DNA from: Hyphomicrobium sp.
Lineage (GTDB): Bacteria; Pseudomonadota; Alphaproteobacteria; Rhizobiales; Hyphomicrobiaceae
Reading direction: 5' to 3'
Length of the DNA: 64,000 nucleotides
Assembly (NCBI GenBank): GCA_021732485.1
Contig: JAKFUV010000009.1
Coordinates: 248,001-312,000 of the forward strand
The notes under the pieces: generated by a model
What the model was told of the DNA's origin: nothing
The model's input: only the letters and a program-made list of their open reading frames with translations
Database searches by the model: none
Part shown: positions 20,104 through 28,984 of the stretch, one piece after another
How the letters are laid out: the number at the start of each line of letters is the position of its first letter
How positions within the stretch are numbered: the first letter of the stretch is position 1
Position numbers and translations under genes: made by a program

Positions 20104-20136
20104 TTATGGCCAAACATTTATGGCCAAACATTTATG
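20095..20136. repeat. Three perfect tandem copies of a 14-bp unit over the hrcA start
   Basis: GCCAAACATTTATG occurs at 20095-20108, 20109-20122 and 20123-20136 without mismatch. On the minus strand each copy contains an ATG (CATAAATGTTTGGC). Because 14 is not a multiple of 3, the three ATGs are in different frames, and only one is the hrcA frame. Copy-number change would move possible start sites. Confidence 0.95.
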
Positions 20137-20319
20137 GAACGCGTACCTGGCCGTCAAACGCGCTGCACGGCGTGTGGTTTCCCCTCGTCCTGCCGAATGC
20201 TGCGCCGTTAACGTCGCCCGCGACCGTCGCCGGGCGGCTTTAAGGTTGAAGCGCACGGCTGGCTTCTTTAGGGTCCCGCGACATTCTCTGAAATCCACTA
20301 AAACCTCACCAGGAGCCCT

Positions 20320-21033
<714 letters not shown>

Positions 21034-21067
21034 GCGATCTTCCCGCAGGAGAACGAGAGGCCCGGCC

Positions 21068-21493
21068 ATGTTCGGAAATTTCGCGCTGGTGGCGGCGTCG
21101 CTGTTCATGGGAGCCGCCATCTACATCACCTGGGCTGAGCACCCCGCGCGCTTGCGAACCGACGACCGGGCGTTGCTCGCGCAGTGGAAGTTCAGCTACG
21201 CCCGAGGCTTCATCATGCAGGCCACGCTCGCCGTCGTGGGATTTGTGTTCGGCGTGCTCGAATGGATCGTAACAGGCGGTTGGATGTGGTTGGCCGGCGC
21301 CGTTGTCCTGGTGGCGAATTGGCCCTACACGATGCTCGTGATCATGCCGACCAACACGCAGCTCGAAGCCATCGCGCCTGATCATGCCGGCCCAGCCTCA
21401 CGCACTTTGATCTTGTCCTGGGGACGACTGCATGCGGTTCGAAGTTTGCTTGGGACCGTCGCGACGATGATTTTTTTATGGGCCTCTCTGTGA
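21068..21493 (+). CDS. DUF1772-like membrane protein
   Basis: The 141-residue protein has four hydrophobic segments (about residues 3-20, 48-68, 72-92 and 120-140) and the pattern [14 protein letters not shown] near the N-terminus and [13 protein letters not shown] in the third segment, both typical of DUF1772. Function is unknown. GAGAGG precedes the ATG. Its stop overlaps a GTG that probably starts rdgB (GTGA), so it is translationally coupled to it. Confidence 0.8.
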   Translation: MFGNFALVAASLFMGAAIYITWAEHPARLRTDDRALLAQWKFSYARGFIMQATLAVVGFVFGVLEWIVTGGWMWLAGAVVLVANWPYTMLVIMPTNTQLEAIAPDHAGPASRTLILSWGRLHAVRSLLGTVATMIFLWASL

Positions 21494-22383
21494 CCGACAA
21501 ACTCAAGGCCGGCACGCGCATTGTGGTCGCCAGTCACAACCCCGGCAAAGTGTGGGAAATCAACCAGCTCATCGCGCCCTATGGGCTCGACGCAATTTCG
21601 GCGGGTGATCTCGGGCTGATCGAGCCTGAAGAAACGGAGCCGACGTTTGCGGGGAACGCCAAGCTCAAAGCCGTCGCCGCGTCTCAAGGGTCAGGCCTGC
21701 CGGCACTTGCCGATGACTCCGGTCTTGAAGTCGAATGCCTCGGCGGTGCGCCAGGAATTTATTCGGCGCGCTGGGCTGGGCCGGGCAAAGATTTCGCTGT
21801 CGCCATGCGCAAGGTCGGCGAAGAAATCACAGCGCGCCACGGCTGGGCGGCCCCCGGTCCGCGCGCCAACTTCATCTCGGTTCTGTGCCTCGCGTGGCCG
21901 GATGGGGAAACGCAGATCTTCACCGGCAAGGTCTTCGGTCATCTGGTCTGGCCACCGCGCGGCGGCAATGGCTTTGGCTACGATCCGATGTTCGTCGCCG
22001 ATGGCGAGACCCAAACCTATGGCGAGATGGAACCTGCGCAAAAATATGCCAATTCCCACCGAACGCGGGCGTTCGCCGCGTTCAAGGCGCAATGCCTCGA
22101 TCATATCGAGCAGCGGGCGCAGGTGGCCGTCGCCGGTCGCGATATTGTCGCCCTGCGAGCCGCGGCCGCAAGCCTCTCTACGCAAACGGAAGCCGCCCAA
22201 TTCATCGCCCGACTCGGCACCGACGTGTCGAAAAATGGTCAGGACCTTGGACACCTTTCGCTCGATGCATACCTGACGGCAGTCGCGGCACGGCTCGAAG
22301 CGACGACATCATCCGACGCGCCAGCTTGGCGCAAAGTGGCGCAAGCCTTACTGGAGGCGAGCGGAAAGCCGACGACGTCATGA
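21490..22383 (+). CDS. rdgB: XTP/dITP diphosphatase, Ham1 family, with C-terminal extension
   Basis: This enzyme removes ITP, dITP and XTP from nucleotide pools. It shows [11 protein letters not shown], the acidic catalytic [24 protein letters not shown] and GYDPMFV, and [10 protein letters not shown]. Family members have about 200-220 residues; this one has about 297. The extra 85-90 residues at the C-terminus (from about [10 protein letters not shown]) look coding, contain [19 protein letters not shown] and are not recognised. GTG at 21490 overlaps the previous stop; an ATG at 21478 is the alternative. The stop overlaps the hemW start (ATGA). Confidence 0.92.
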   Translation: MTDKLKAGTRIVVASHNPGKVWEINQLIAPYGLDAISAGDLGLIEPEETEPTFAGNAKLKAVAASQGSGLPALADDSGLEVECLGGAPGIYSARWAGPGKDFAVAMRKVGEEITARHGWAAPGPRANFISVLCLAWPDGETQIFTGKVFGHLVWPPRGGNGFGYDPMFVADGETQTYGEMEPAQKYANSHRTRAFAAFKAQCLDHIEQRAQVAVAGRDIVALRAAAASLSTQTEAAQFIARLGTDVSKNGQDLGHLSLDAYLTAVAARLEATTSSDAPAWRKVAQALLEASGKPTTS

Positions 22384-23651
22384 GTGTTTCACCAGCCAGC
22401 CCATTTCGAGTGCCATCCGCCGCGGCTCCTGGATTTGGCGTCTATATTCACTGGCCGTTCTGCGCCCAGAAATGCCCCTATTGCGATTTCAATAGTCATG
22501 TCCGCCATGGTGGCTGGGATGAAGATCGCTGTCTTGCAGCCTACCTTCGCGAACTCGATGATGCGGCCGAACGGACCGGGCCGCGCCTCGTCAGCAGTGT
22601 CTTCTTCGGCGGTGGCACACCATCGCTGATGCAGCCGGAAACAACGGCCGCCATCCTCGCCCGCATCGCCGCGCTTTGGTCAGTCGATCCGAAAGCCGAA
22701 ATCACGCTCGAAGCCAACCCAAGCAGCGTCGAGGCCGGACGTTTTCGCGGCTATCGCGATGCCGGCGTCAATCGCGTGTCGATGGGCCTGCAATCATTGA
22801 ATGACGACGAGTTGAAACGGCTCGGCCGCATCCATACCGTTGCTGAATCAAAACGCGCGCTCGACGTCGCCCGCGCTGCTTTTGATCGGTTTTCCTTCGA
22901 TCTGATTTACGCCCGGCCCGGCCAAACGGCTTCCGCCTGGCGCACCGAATTAGCCGAGGCGCTGAGCCTCGCGGGCGATCATTTGTCACTTTACCAGCTC
23001 ACCATTGAGCCCGATACGCCGTACGCGGCTTTGCATGCCGCCGGAAAGCTCATCGTGCCCGATGCCGACGCGGCGCTGGAGCTTTACGCCATCACGCAGG
23101 AAATGACGTTAGCGCGCGGACTGGCCGCTTACGAAATTTCCAATCATGCCCGCCCAGGCGAAGAGAGCCGGCATAACTTGCTCTATTGGCGCTATGGCGA
23201 ATATGCCGGTATCGGTCCAGGCGCCCATGGCCGCCTGATGACAAACCAGGGGCGCTTTGCGACCATGGCCGAAAAGCATCCCGAAACATGGGCGGCGTGC
23301 GTCGAGCGTGATGGCCACGGCCTTGTCGACGTCGAGGTGCTGTCGCCATTGGCGCAGGCCGACGAGATGCTGATGATGGGACTTCGCCTCAGCGAAGGCG
23401 TCAACCTGGATCGCCTTGCCAGCCTCGGCGGTGTCAGGCCGTCAACGCCAGCAATGGATGGGCTTGCCGGGCTCGGCTTGCTGGATGCGATCTCCGAGAC
23501 GGCCCAGGCCAATCGGCCGCGCGCCATCCGTGCGACGCCAAAAGGCCGGTTCGTGCTCAATGCCGTGGTCGCCGAGCTGTCGCGCAGCTTCGAGCCCGTT
23601 GAAAACCCAACTTCCTCTCACCCGTCGAATGTTCTAAGCACGCCCGCATGA
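22380..23651 (+). CDS. hemW: Radical SAM heme chaperone HemW
   Basis: The 423-residue product has the radical SAM motif [10 protein letters not shown] (CxxxCxxC) near residue 27, GGGTPSL, the [12 protein letters not shown] segment and a HemW C-terminal domain. HemW was formerly called oxygen-independent coproporphyrinogen oxidase-like; it delivers heme to respiratory enzymes and lacks the CxxxCxxCxC pattern of true HemN. Its ATG overlaps the rdgB stop and its own stop overlaps yqaA. The frame is open far upstream inside rdgB, but that part is not HemW-like. Confidence 0.93.
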   Translation: MSVSPASPFRVPSAAAPGFGVYIHWPFCAQKCPYCDFNSHVRHGGWDEDRCLAAYLRELDDAAERTGPRLVSSVFFGGGTPSLMQPETTAAILARIAALWSVDPKAEITLEANPSSVEAGRFRGYRDAGVNRVSMGLQSLNDDELKRLGRIHTVAESKRALDVARAAFDRFSFDLIYARPGQTASAWRTELAEALSLAGDHLSLYQLTIEPDTPYAALHAAGKLIVPDADAALELYAITQEMTLARGLAAYEISNHARPGEESRHNLLYWRYGEYAGIGPGAHGRLMTNQGRFATMAEKHPETWAACVERDGHGLVDVEVLSPLAQADEMLMMGLRLSEGVNLDRLASLGGVRPSTPAMDGLAGLGLLDAISETAQANRPRAIRATPKGRFVLNAVVAELSRSFEPVENPTSSHPSNVLSTPA

Positions 23652-24229
23652 TGCGACGGCTTTACGATTGGATGATGCGCAAGGCGTCCGACGACCGGGC
23701 GCCGGCAGCGTTGTTTGGTGTTTCGTTCATCGAGAGTTCGGTTTTTCCAATCCCGCCGGACGTCATGCTGGTGCCGATGATCCTCGCCAAGCGCGCGCAA
23801 GCTTGGTGGTATGCGACCATCGCCACCGTCGGGTCGGTGCTCGGCGGCATCCTTGGCTACGCGATCGGCTACTATCTGTTCGACACCATCGGCCAGCCAA
23901 TCCTGAAGTTCTACGGCAAAGCCGAAAGCTTCCAGACGTTCGTCGAGTGGTTCAATCAATGGGGCGTCTGGATCTTGATCATCAAGGGCATGACGCCATT
24001 TCCCTACAAGGTGCTGACGATCGCGGCGGGTGTGGCCAGCATGAACGTGTTTTCGTTCATGCTGGCGTCGATCGTCGCCCGCGCCATGCGGTTTTATCTC
24101 GTTGCGGGGCTGCTGTATTATTTTGGTGAACCAATCCGCGATTTCATCGAAAAGCGCTTAAGTCTCGTCACGACCGTTTTTGTCGTGCTGCTGGTCGGCG
24201 GCTTCGTTGCCTTGCGGTTTGTCGGATAA
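23648..24229 (+). CDS. YqaA/DedA-related VTT-domain membrane protein
   Basis: The 193-residue inner-membrane protein has a VTT/SNARE-associated (DedA-like) domain: FIESSVFPIPPDVML at the re-entrant helix, GSVLGGILGYAIGYYLF, and IIKGMTPFPYKVLTIAAGVA. Relatives act as lipid (e.g. undecaprenyl phosphate or phosphatidylethanolamine) translocases. ATGA overlap with hemW shows translational coupling. In alphaproteobacteria this gene commonly sits beside dsbB, as here. Confidence 0.88.
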   Translation: MMRRLYDWMMRKASDDRAPAALFGVSFIESSVFPIPPDVMLVPMILAKRAQAWWYATIATVGSVLGGILGYAIGYYLFDTIGQPILKFYGKAESFQTFVEWFNQWGVWILIIKGMTPFPYKVLTIAAGVASMNVFSFMLASIVARAMRFYLVAGLLYYFGEPIRDFIEKRLSLVTTVFVVLLVGGFVALRFVG

Positions 24230-24262
24230 GGTGCTCGGCGATCTGGGTCGAGCAGGTGAACA

Positions 24263-24793
24263 ATGGCGTTTGAAGATACGGCTGAACGTGGTCTTGCCTA
24301 TCAATTGGGTAGCTTTGCGCTGTTTTTGTCGGTCGCCGCGCTGGTCACGGCTTTCGCGTTCCAATACATCGGAGGCTACGCCCCCTGCCCACTGTGCTTG
24401 ATACAGCGCTATGCCTACTATGCTGCCATTCCGTGCCTTTTCCTGGCCCTAGCCCTCGTGTCGAGCGGCGCGCGAGGATGGGCCGGAGCGATTTTGTTCA
24501 TTGTCGCCCTTGCGTATCTCGGCAACACCGGTTTGGGCGTCTACCACGCCGGCGCTGAATGGAAATTCTGGCCCGGCCCCGACAGTTGCGGCGGCGACCA
24601 GGGGCTCGCAGCGAGCACCGGGGGATTGCTGCAAGACCTTTCGACGATCCGCGTCGTACGCTGCGATGAAGCATCGTGGCGCTTCATGGGCTTGTCGTTT
24701 GCCGGCTGGAACGCGGTGATTTCGCTGTTCTTGATGTCGGTGACGCTCCGTGCTGCGTTTTCTGCCGCCGAAGCCCGGCGCAGAAGCCTCTGA
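24263..24793 (+). CDS. dsbB: Disulfide bond formation protein B
   Basis: This inner-membrane protein reoxidises DsbA and passes the electrons to ubiquinone. The 176-residue product has four membrane segments; the first periplasmic loop holds the Cys pair in APCPLCLIQRYAYY, and the second loop the cysteines of PDSCGG and VVRCDE. The spacing fits the alphaproteobacterial type. It is the last gene of the run from rph, 33 bases after yqaA. No clear terminator follows. Confidence 0.92.
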   Translation: MAFEDTAERGLAYQLGSFALFLSVAALVTAFAFQYIGGYAPCPLCLIQRYAYYAAIPCLFLALALVSSGARGWAGAILFIVALAYLGNTGLGVYHAGAEWKFWPGPDSCGGDQGLAASTGGLLQDLSTIRVVRCDEASWRFMGLSFAGWNAVISLFLMSVTLRAAFSAAEARRRSL

Positions 24794-25629
24794 CGGCGCT
24801 CCAACCACCACGATTGAGTTGTCCACAATTGTCGATGGCCGGCAAACGGCCGGTTTTATTGCAAACCCAAAACTGTCAAGTGAATATCACGGCACGAACA
24901 AAGTCGCGCCTTGGCGTTGCCTGAATGTGACGGCTATTCTCTCTTCGTTCGCGGAACACAGCCGGTGTCCGGTGCGGACGAGACTTCGAGAACGTCAGGT
25001 GTTCGTGTTGTGTTTGCGTATGTCGGTGGCGTGATCGTTCGTTTCGTCAAAGCGTGCCGTTGAGCGTCGTTCCAATTTCTTCCGTTTCGGCTTTTGCGAG
25101 TTTTGTAAGCGTAGCGTGTGTTGCGTGGCGTAGGCGTGGTGTTGCGTTGAGTACGGACAGTTTCCCTGTCCGGGGCGTACCAAAAAACCAAGGCGAGTCG
25201 CTCGGACCATCCGTCCCTGCGTAGGTCTCAGCGGCTCGTCGACCTCAAGCGTTTTAGTTGTGGTGATGTCATGAACGTGGCCGAAACTTGTAATGCGCGG
25301 CCAGACGATTTCAGCGACGCGGATTGGCGTCCGCTCGGTGGGCTCGCCACCAACGTTGTGCAAGCGCTGCGTGTTGGGCGGTGCGGTTCGGTTGTGTCGG
25401 TTGCATTCACGAGTAGCACATCAAATTCGGAAGGCGTGCGGCCTTCCAACGAGTTGGCAGGCACATGGAGTGTGATGGAGTTAGCCCTCAATCGAGACAT
25501 CGCGTCCCACGGTTTCGCGTAGTGATGTCATAGCGCTCTGTGTGCCTGTCGCCTGATTATCTTGTCGTCACCTGCGTCGCCGCCCATATCGATTTGTGTT
25601 CGCAACGTCTTTTCTTCGGAGTTCAATCC
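24794..25629. other. 836-base stretch without a convincing gene; G/T-rich and with hairpins
   Basis: Short open frames exist on both strands, but none has a family signature together with a ribosome-binding site. Between about 24990 and 25150 the plus strand is depleted in A and rich in G and T, with repeated TGTTGTGTTT- and GTGTTGCGTGG-like pieces. Two hairpins stand out: CGGACAG-TTTCC-CTGTCCG inside GTA...GTAC flanks near 25150-25180, and GGAAGGC-GTGCG-GCCTTCC near 25429-25447. A small RNA gene is possible; so is an untranslated leader of the gene at 25630. No tRNA, tmRNA, RNase P or SRP RNA signature was seen. Confidence 0.5.
25271..25522 (+). CDS. Possible small protein, doubtful
   Basis: An 83-residue open frame opens MNVAETCNARPDDFSD. 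It has no ribosome-binding site, no recognised motif and only moderate third-position G+C (about 65% by eye count, below its neighbours). It lies in the structured, skewed region and may not be translated. It is listed so that it can be tested. Confidence 0.2.
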   Translation: MNVAETCNARPDDFSDADWRPLGGLATNVVQALRVGRCGSVVSVAFTSSTSNSEGVRPSNELAGTWSVMELALNRDIASHGFA

Positions 25630-25848
25630 ATGACCCCTTCGGTCCCCGATTATCTCAATCCGATCCAGTGGCATCAGGCTTTGGCTGTCAGCCGCCAGTC
25701 GTGTGCGCGGGTATTCGTCGACGGCGGTTCGCCGACCGACGCGCTCGCAGCATTCGGGCTGTCGGTTGTGGACGATGTGACTTGGGAAAAGGCGGTCGAT
25801 GTCATCGCCGGCGAACTGTGCGCGCATCCGCTGCCGCGCGCCGCTTAA
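25630..25848 (+). CDS. Small conserved hypothetical protein
   Basis: The 72-residue soluble protein starts MTPSVPDYLNPIQWHQAL and continues with SCARVFVDGGSPTDALAAFGLS. The pattern reads like a small protein family of Rhizobiales, but I cannot name a function. The ATG at 25630 has GGAG nine bases upstream; upstream in-frame codons are not needed. A strong intrinsic terminator follows at 25930-25955, so it is probably a single-gene transcript. Confidence 0.7.
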   Translation: MTPSVPDYLNPIQWHQALAVSRQSCARVFVDGGSPTDALAAFGLSVVDDVTWEKAVDVIAGELCAHPLPRAA

Positions 25849-25929
25849 ACTGTCCTCAATAGTCATTGACATTGGCGTCGTCGTGCTCCGCGCGATGACG
25901 CTCACCCTATCGTCGTCCGTTTGACTTAA

Positions 25930-25955
25930 CTCCGTCGCAAGGCGGGGTTTTTTTT
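25930..25955 (+). terminator. Intrinsic terminator with GCAA tetraloop
   Basis: The 7-bp stem CTCCGTC/GGCGGGG (with G-T pairs) closes on the tetraloop GCAA and is followed directly by eight T residues. It ends the plus-strand transcript of the 72-residue protein gene. Confidence 0.88.
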
Positions 25956-25981
25956 CGGCTCATCGCGACGCCCACGGCCGC

Positions 25982-26542
25982 TTACGGATCGAGCTCGGTG
26001 TCCCAGTACAGATAGTCGAGCCAGCTCTCGTGCAGATAGTTGGGCGGGAACAACCGCCCGTTGCGGTGCAACTCGAACACCGTCGGGCGATAGGGCTCTA
26101 GCGCGGGAAACATACCGACATCGCGCGGCATGTGTCCGCCCTTGCGCAAGTTACAGGGCGCACACGCTGTTACGACATTGTCCCATCGCGTCAGCCCGCC
26201 GCGCGAACGCGGTATGAGGTGGTCGAAGGTCAGGTCGGATTTGTCGCCGCAGTATTGGCAACTGAAGCGATCGCGCAAAAACACGTTGAAACGGGTGAAC
26301 GCTGGATAGAGCGCCGGACGCACATATGTTTTGAGCGACACCACGCTCGGCAGTCTGAACTCGCATGAGGGGCTGCGCACAACCTGCTCATATTCCGAGA
26401 CAATGTTGACGCGGTCGAGAAACACAGCCTTGACCGTGTCCTGCCAGCTCCAGAGCGACAGCGGATAATAGCTGAGCGGCCGGAAGTCGGCGTTCAGCAC
26501 GAGAGCCGGACATTTGTCCGGTATGGTCACGTGAGCGTTCAC
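25982..26542 (-). CDS. HNH endonuclease
   Basis: The 186-residue protein belongs to a conserved HNH family (chromosomal, not phage-linked here). The nuclease core is CQYCGDKSDLTFDHLIPRSRGG followed by CAPCNLRKG, which gives two zinc CxxC pairs and the DH catalytic pair. The N-terminal half begins with ALVLNADFRPL and has the LSLWSWQDTV segment seen in this family. The start is GTG at 26542. The cellular role is not known; no methylase or toxin partner is adjacent. Confidence 0.88.
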   Translation of the reverse strand: MNAHVTIPDKCPALVLNADFRPLSYYPLSLWSWQDTVKAVFLDRVNIVSEYEQVVRSPSCEFRLPSVVSLKTYVRPALYPAFTRFNVFLRDRFSCQYCGDKSDLTFDHLIPRSRGGLTRWDNVVTACAPCNLRKGGHMPRDVGMFPALEPYRPTVFELHRNGRLFPPNYLHESWLDYLYWDTELDP

Positions 26543-26713
26543 AGTCGCGCAGTCCTCGAGGTTTTGCCGTCGAATCGCGTCTTAAAGTTCCCACCTGTCG
26601 GCCGGGATACTAGCCTCGCATATCAGTTCTGTGAAGCTTCCCGGCGCGCGCGGCAGATCTGGCATCTGACTGCGATATTTCAATGGCTTGGAGCCACAAA
26701 TGTCAGATGATCT

Positions 26714-27376
26714 CTAACCTGCTTTGGTCCCCGCCGCTGATCGCGCGTCGGCCTTTTGGCGGCTGTAGTCGGCCCACAGCATGCGGGCTGCGATGCCGCG
26801 CCAGGGCCGCCATCGCTCGGCAAGCGCCGTCAGTGCGACGGCATGCGGCCGCGCATCAAGCATAAATAAGCGCTGGGCTGCGAGTTGCATCGCAAGATCG
26901 CCGGCTGCGAAAGCGTCGGCGCGGCGCAACGCGAACAGCAGATAAATATCGGCAGTCCACGGGCCGATGCCGTGCACCGCCGTCAGCTGTGCGATGATCT
27001 CCTCATCCGGCGCGCGACGAAATACGGATAAATCAACTGCGCCGCTGCGGATCGCGTCAGCCAGCGCTTTCAACGTTTTTACTTTTCCGGCCGACAGCCC
27101 GAGTTCACTCAGCCGTTTGTCCGGCATGCGGGCGAGTGTTTCCGCGTCGCACGGCCGCACGCCAGCCGCAACGCGCGACCAAATCGCGGCAGCACTTTGC
27201 GCCGACACTTGCTGGCCGACGACGATCTTTGCCAAGCCGGCAAAACTCGCGTCAATTTTTCGCAGCGGCGGCACACCGTTGCGGTCGTGAAGTGCGCGCA
27301 TCATTTCGCATTGCTGCACAAGGGCTCGAAGGCCGTCAGCGAGATCGGCGTTCGTTGCTAGTCGACGATGGCGCAT
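26714..27376 (-). CDS. DNA-3-methyladenine glycosylase II (AlkA-like, HhH-GPD)
   Basis: This base-excision repair enzyme removes alkylated purines. The 220-residue product has the KIVVGQQVSAQSAAAIW segment, the helix-hairpin-helix VHGIGPWTADIYLLFAL and the catalytic Asp in FAAGDLAMQ. It lacks the N-terminal beta-domain of E. coli AlkA, as many short alphaproteobacterial members do. ATG at 27376 was chosen; GTG at 27406 would add ten residues. No ribosome-binding site is clear for either. Confidence 0.85.
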   Translation of the reverse strand: MRHRRLATNADLADGLRALVQQCEMMRALHDRNGVPPLRKIDASFAGLAKIVVGQQVSAQSAAAIWSRVAAGVRPCDAETLARMPDKRLSELGLSAGKVKTLKALADAIRSGAVDLSVFRRAPDEEIIAQLTAVHGIGPWTADIYLLFALRRADAFAAGDLAMQLAAQRLFMLDARPHAVALTALAERWRPWRGIAARMLWADYSRQKADARSAAGTKAG

Positions 27377-27487
27377 CGTGGACACACATAGTTTTTCATG
27401 CGCCACACTTTAATAGGTCCAGCGGACGGCGTAAAATGCCGTTGTCGTCGCGTGATCGTTGGCAGCGCGGAGGGGGCTTGGTGTTTC

Positions 27488-28024
27488 ATGGGACGTGTTA
27501 TTGCCCGACGTTTGCGTTGCCTAAGTGCAATGCTCGGCGTGCTCCCGGGAATTTCGATAGCGGCCGTCGCCGGTCCTCGGCTTGATGACTGGGCCACATT
27601 GAAAAATGACCGGCATGGGTTTGCCATTGCCTATCCGATCGACGTGTTTGAGCAAAAGAATCCGCCGACGACGGACGAGGGCCGCGTGTTGCTCTCAAAA
27701 GACGGCAAAGCAAAACTACTGGTCGGTGCTTTTGCAAACGATGACGACAACACGCTGGCGCAGTACCGCGATTATCTGCTCGCCGAACAGTATAAAGGAG
27801 CAACGATCGATTACGCACCTGTCAAGCAACGCTGGTTCGTCCTGTCGGGCATTCAGAATGGCGAGATGTTCTATCAGCGCGTCAGCTTCACGTGCGGCGG
27901 CAAGCTGATCAACAGTTGGGCCATGCTTTATCCAGTGGCTGAGCGCAAAACCTACGATCGCGTTGTCGAGGCGGTGGCGCGCTCGTACACGCCGGGCGCC
28001 GGCCGATCCGGTGCGTGCGATTGA
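27488..28024 (+). CDS. Exported protein of unknown function
   Basis: The 178-residue product has a signal peptide (about residues 1-28, ending in VAG). The mature part opens LDDWATLKNDRHGFAIAYPIDVF, a pattern of secreted proteins with a beta-rich domain that I cannot assign further. GGAGGGGG lies 11 bases upstream of the ATG. A single cysteine lies in SFTCGGK. It overlaps the start of gluQ by 10 bases, which suggests co-translation. Confidence 0.7.
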   Translation: MGRVIARRLRCLSAMLGVLPGISIAAVAGPRLDDWATLKNDRHGFAIAYPIDVFEQKNPPTTDEGRVLLSKDGKAKLLVGAFANDDDNTLAQYRDYLLAEQYKGATIDYAPVKQRWFVLSGIQNGEMFYQRVSFTCGGKLINSWAMLYPVAERKTYDRVVEAVARSYTPGAGRSGACD

Positions 28025-28917
28025 GCGCCGCCCCGTTGAACACTTCGACATCGAGTCATGTTGTCACGCGCTTTGCGCCGTCTCCGAATGGGCTGCTGCA
28101 TGCCGGCCACGCGCTATCCGCGTTCACGGCCTTTGAATTGGCTCAGCGTCATGGCGGGCGCTTTCTACTGCGCATCGAGGATATCGATACGGCGCGTGCC
28201 CGGCCCGAATTCGTCGAGGCCATTTATCAGGATTTGGCATGGCTTGGGCTGACGTGGGAACAGCCGGTCCTGGTGCAATCGCAACATTTTCAGGAATATT
28301 TTGCCGCGGCCGAGCGGTTGATCGCGCAGGGGCTTTTATACCCCTGCTTCGCCACACGCTCCGAAATCGAAGCCGCGGCCGATCCGGCCAATCTTGATCC
28401 GGATGGAGCGCCGATTTATCCCGGCCTATGGAAAAGTGCGCCAGCCGACGCCATCGCGGCTCGCATGGTGGCCGGCGAAAATCCCGCACTTCGACTGGAC
28501 ATGGCGGCAGCACTCAGCGCCGTTCGAGCCAAATTGAGCGGGGCACCATTGACCTTCACCGAACGCGACGAACATGGCCAGTCGACAGTCGTGGTCGCTA
28601 GTCCAGAGCGATGGGGCGACGCCGTTATCGTTCGCAAAGAAGTTCCGGCGAGCTATCATCTGGCGGTCGTGGTCGATGACGCCCGCCAGGGCGTCACCCA
28701 TGTGACGCGTGGGCAAGATCTGCTGGCCGCCACCGATCTTCAACGGCTGCTCCACGTGCTGCTCGATCTGCCCGAGCCTGTGTATTCGCACCACCGCCTG
28801 ATCCGCTGGGCGGACGGGCGCAAACTTTCGAAAAGTTCCGGCGACATGGGGCTTCGTTCGTTGCGCAACGAGGGCGCCAAGGCGGAGGATTTACGCCAAG
28901 CCATTGGCGTCGGCTGA
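28015..28917 (+). CDS. gluQ: Glutamyl-Q tRNA(Asp) synthetase
   Basis: GluQ-RS attaches glutamate to queuosine of tRNA(Asp). The 300-residue product is a truncated GluRS: FAPSPNGLLHAGHAL (HIGH variant), RIEDIDTARARPE, and KLSKSSGD (KMSKS variant), with no anticodon-binding domain. In the zinc-binding region only one cysteine is left (YPCFATRSEI), and the later Cys ligand is missing (IYPGLW). The start is probably GTG at 28015; TTG codons at 28021 and 28036 are alternatives. It overlaps the previous gene. Confidence 0.88.
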   Translation: MRLSAAPLNTSTSSHVVTRFAPSPNGLLHAGHALSAFTAFELAQRHGGRFLLRIEDIDTARARPEFVEAIYQDLAWLGLTWEQPVLVQSQHFQEYFAAAERLIAQGLLYPCFATRSEIEAAADPANLDPDGAPIYPGLWKSAPADAIAARMVAGENPALRLDMAAALSAVRAKLSGAPLTFTERDEHGQSTVVVASPERWGDAVIVRKEVPASYHLAVVVDDARQGVTHVTRGQDLLAATDLQRLLHVLLDLPEPVYSHHRLIRWADGRKLSKSSGDMGLRSLRNEGAKAEDLRQAIGVG

Positions 28918-28984
28918 GGCTGTATTTTGCCGCTGTCGTGACTTACACTATCGCCGAGTGAGTGTAAGCGTCGGGGCAAGGTGC

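Noticed and set aside
21735..22379. In-frame extension of hemW into rdgB
   Set aside because: Overlaps rdgB fully and does not look like HemW; ATGA overlap at 22380 marks the real start.
24995..25363. Minus-strand open frames in the G/T-rich tract
   Set aside because: Their amino-acid make-up (Thr/Arg/His/Asn-rich) simply reflects the base skew; no start site or motif.
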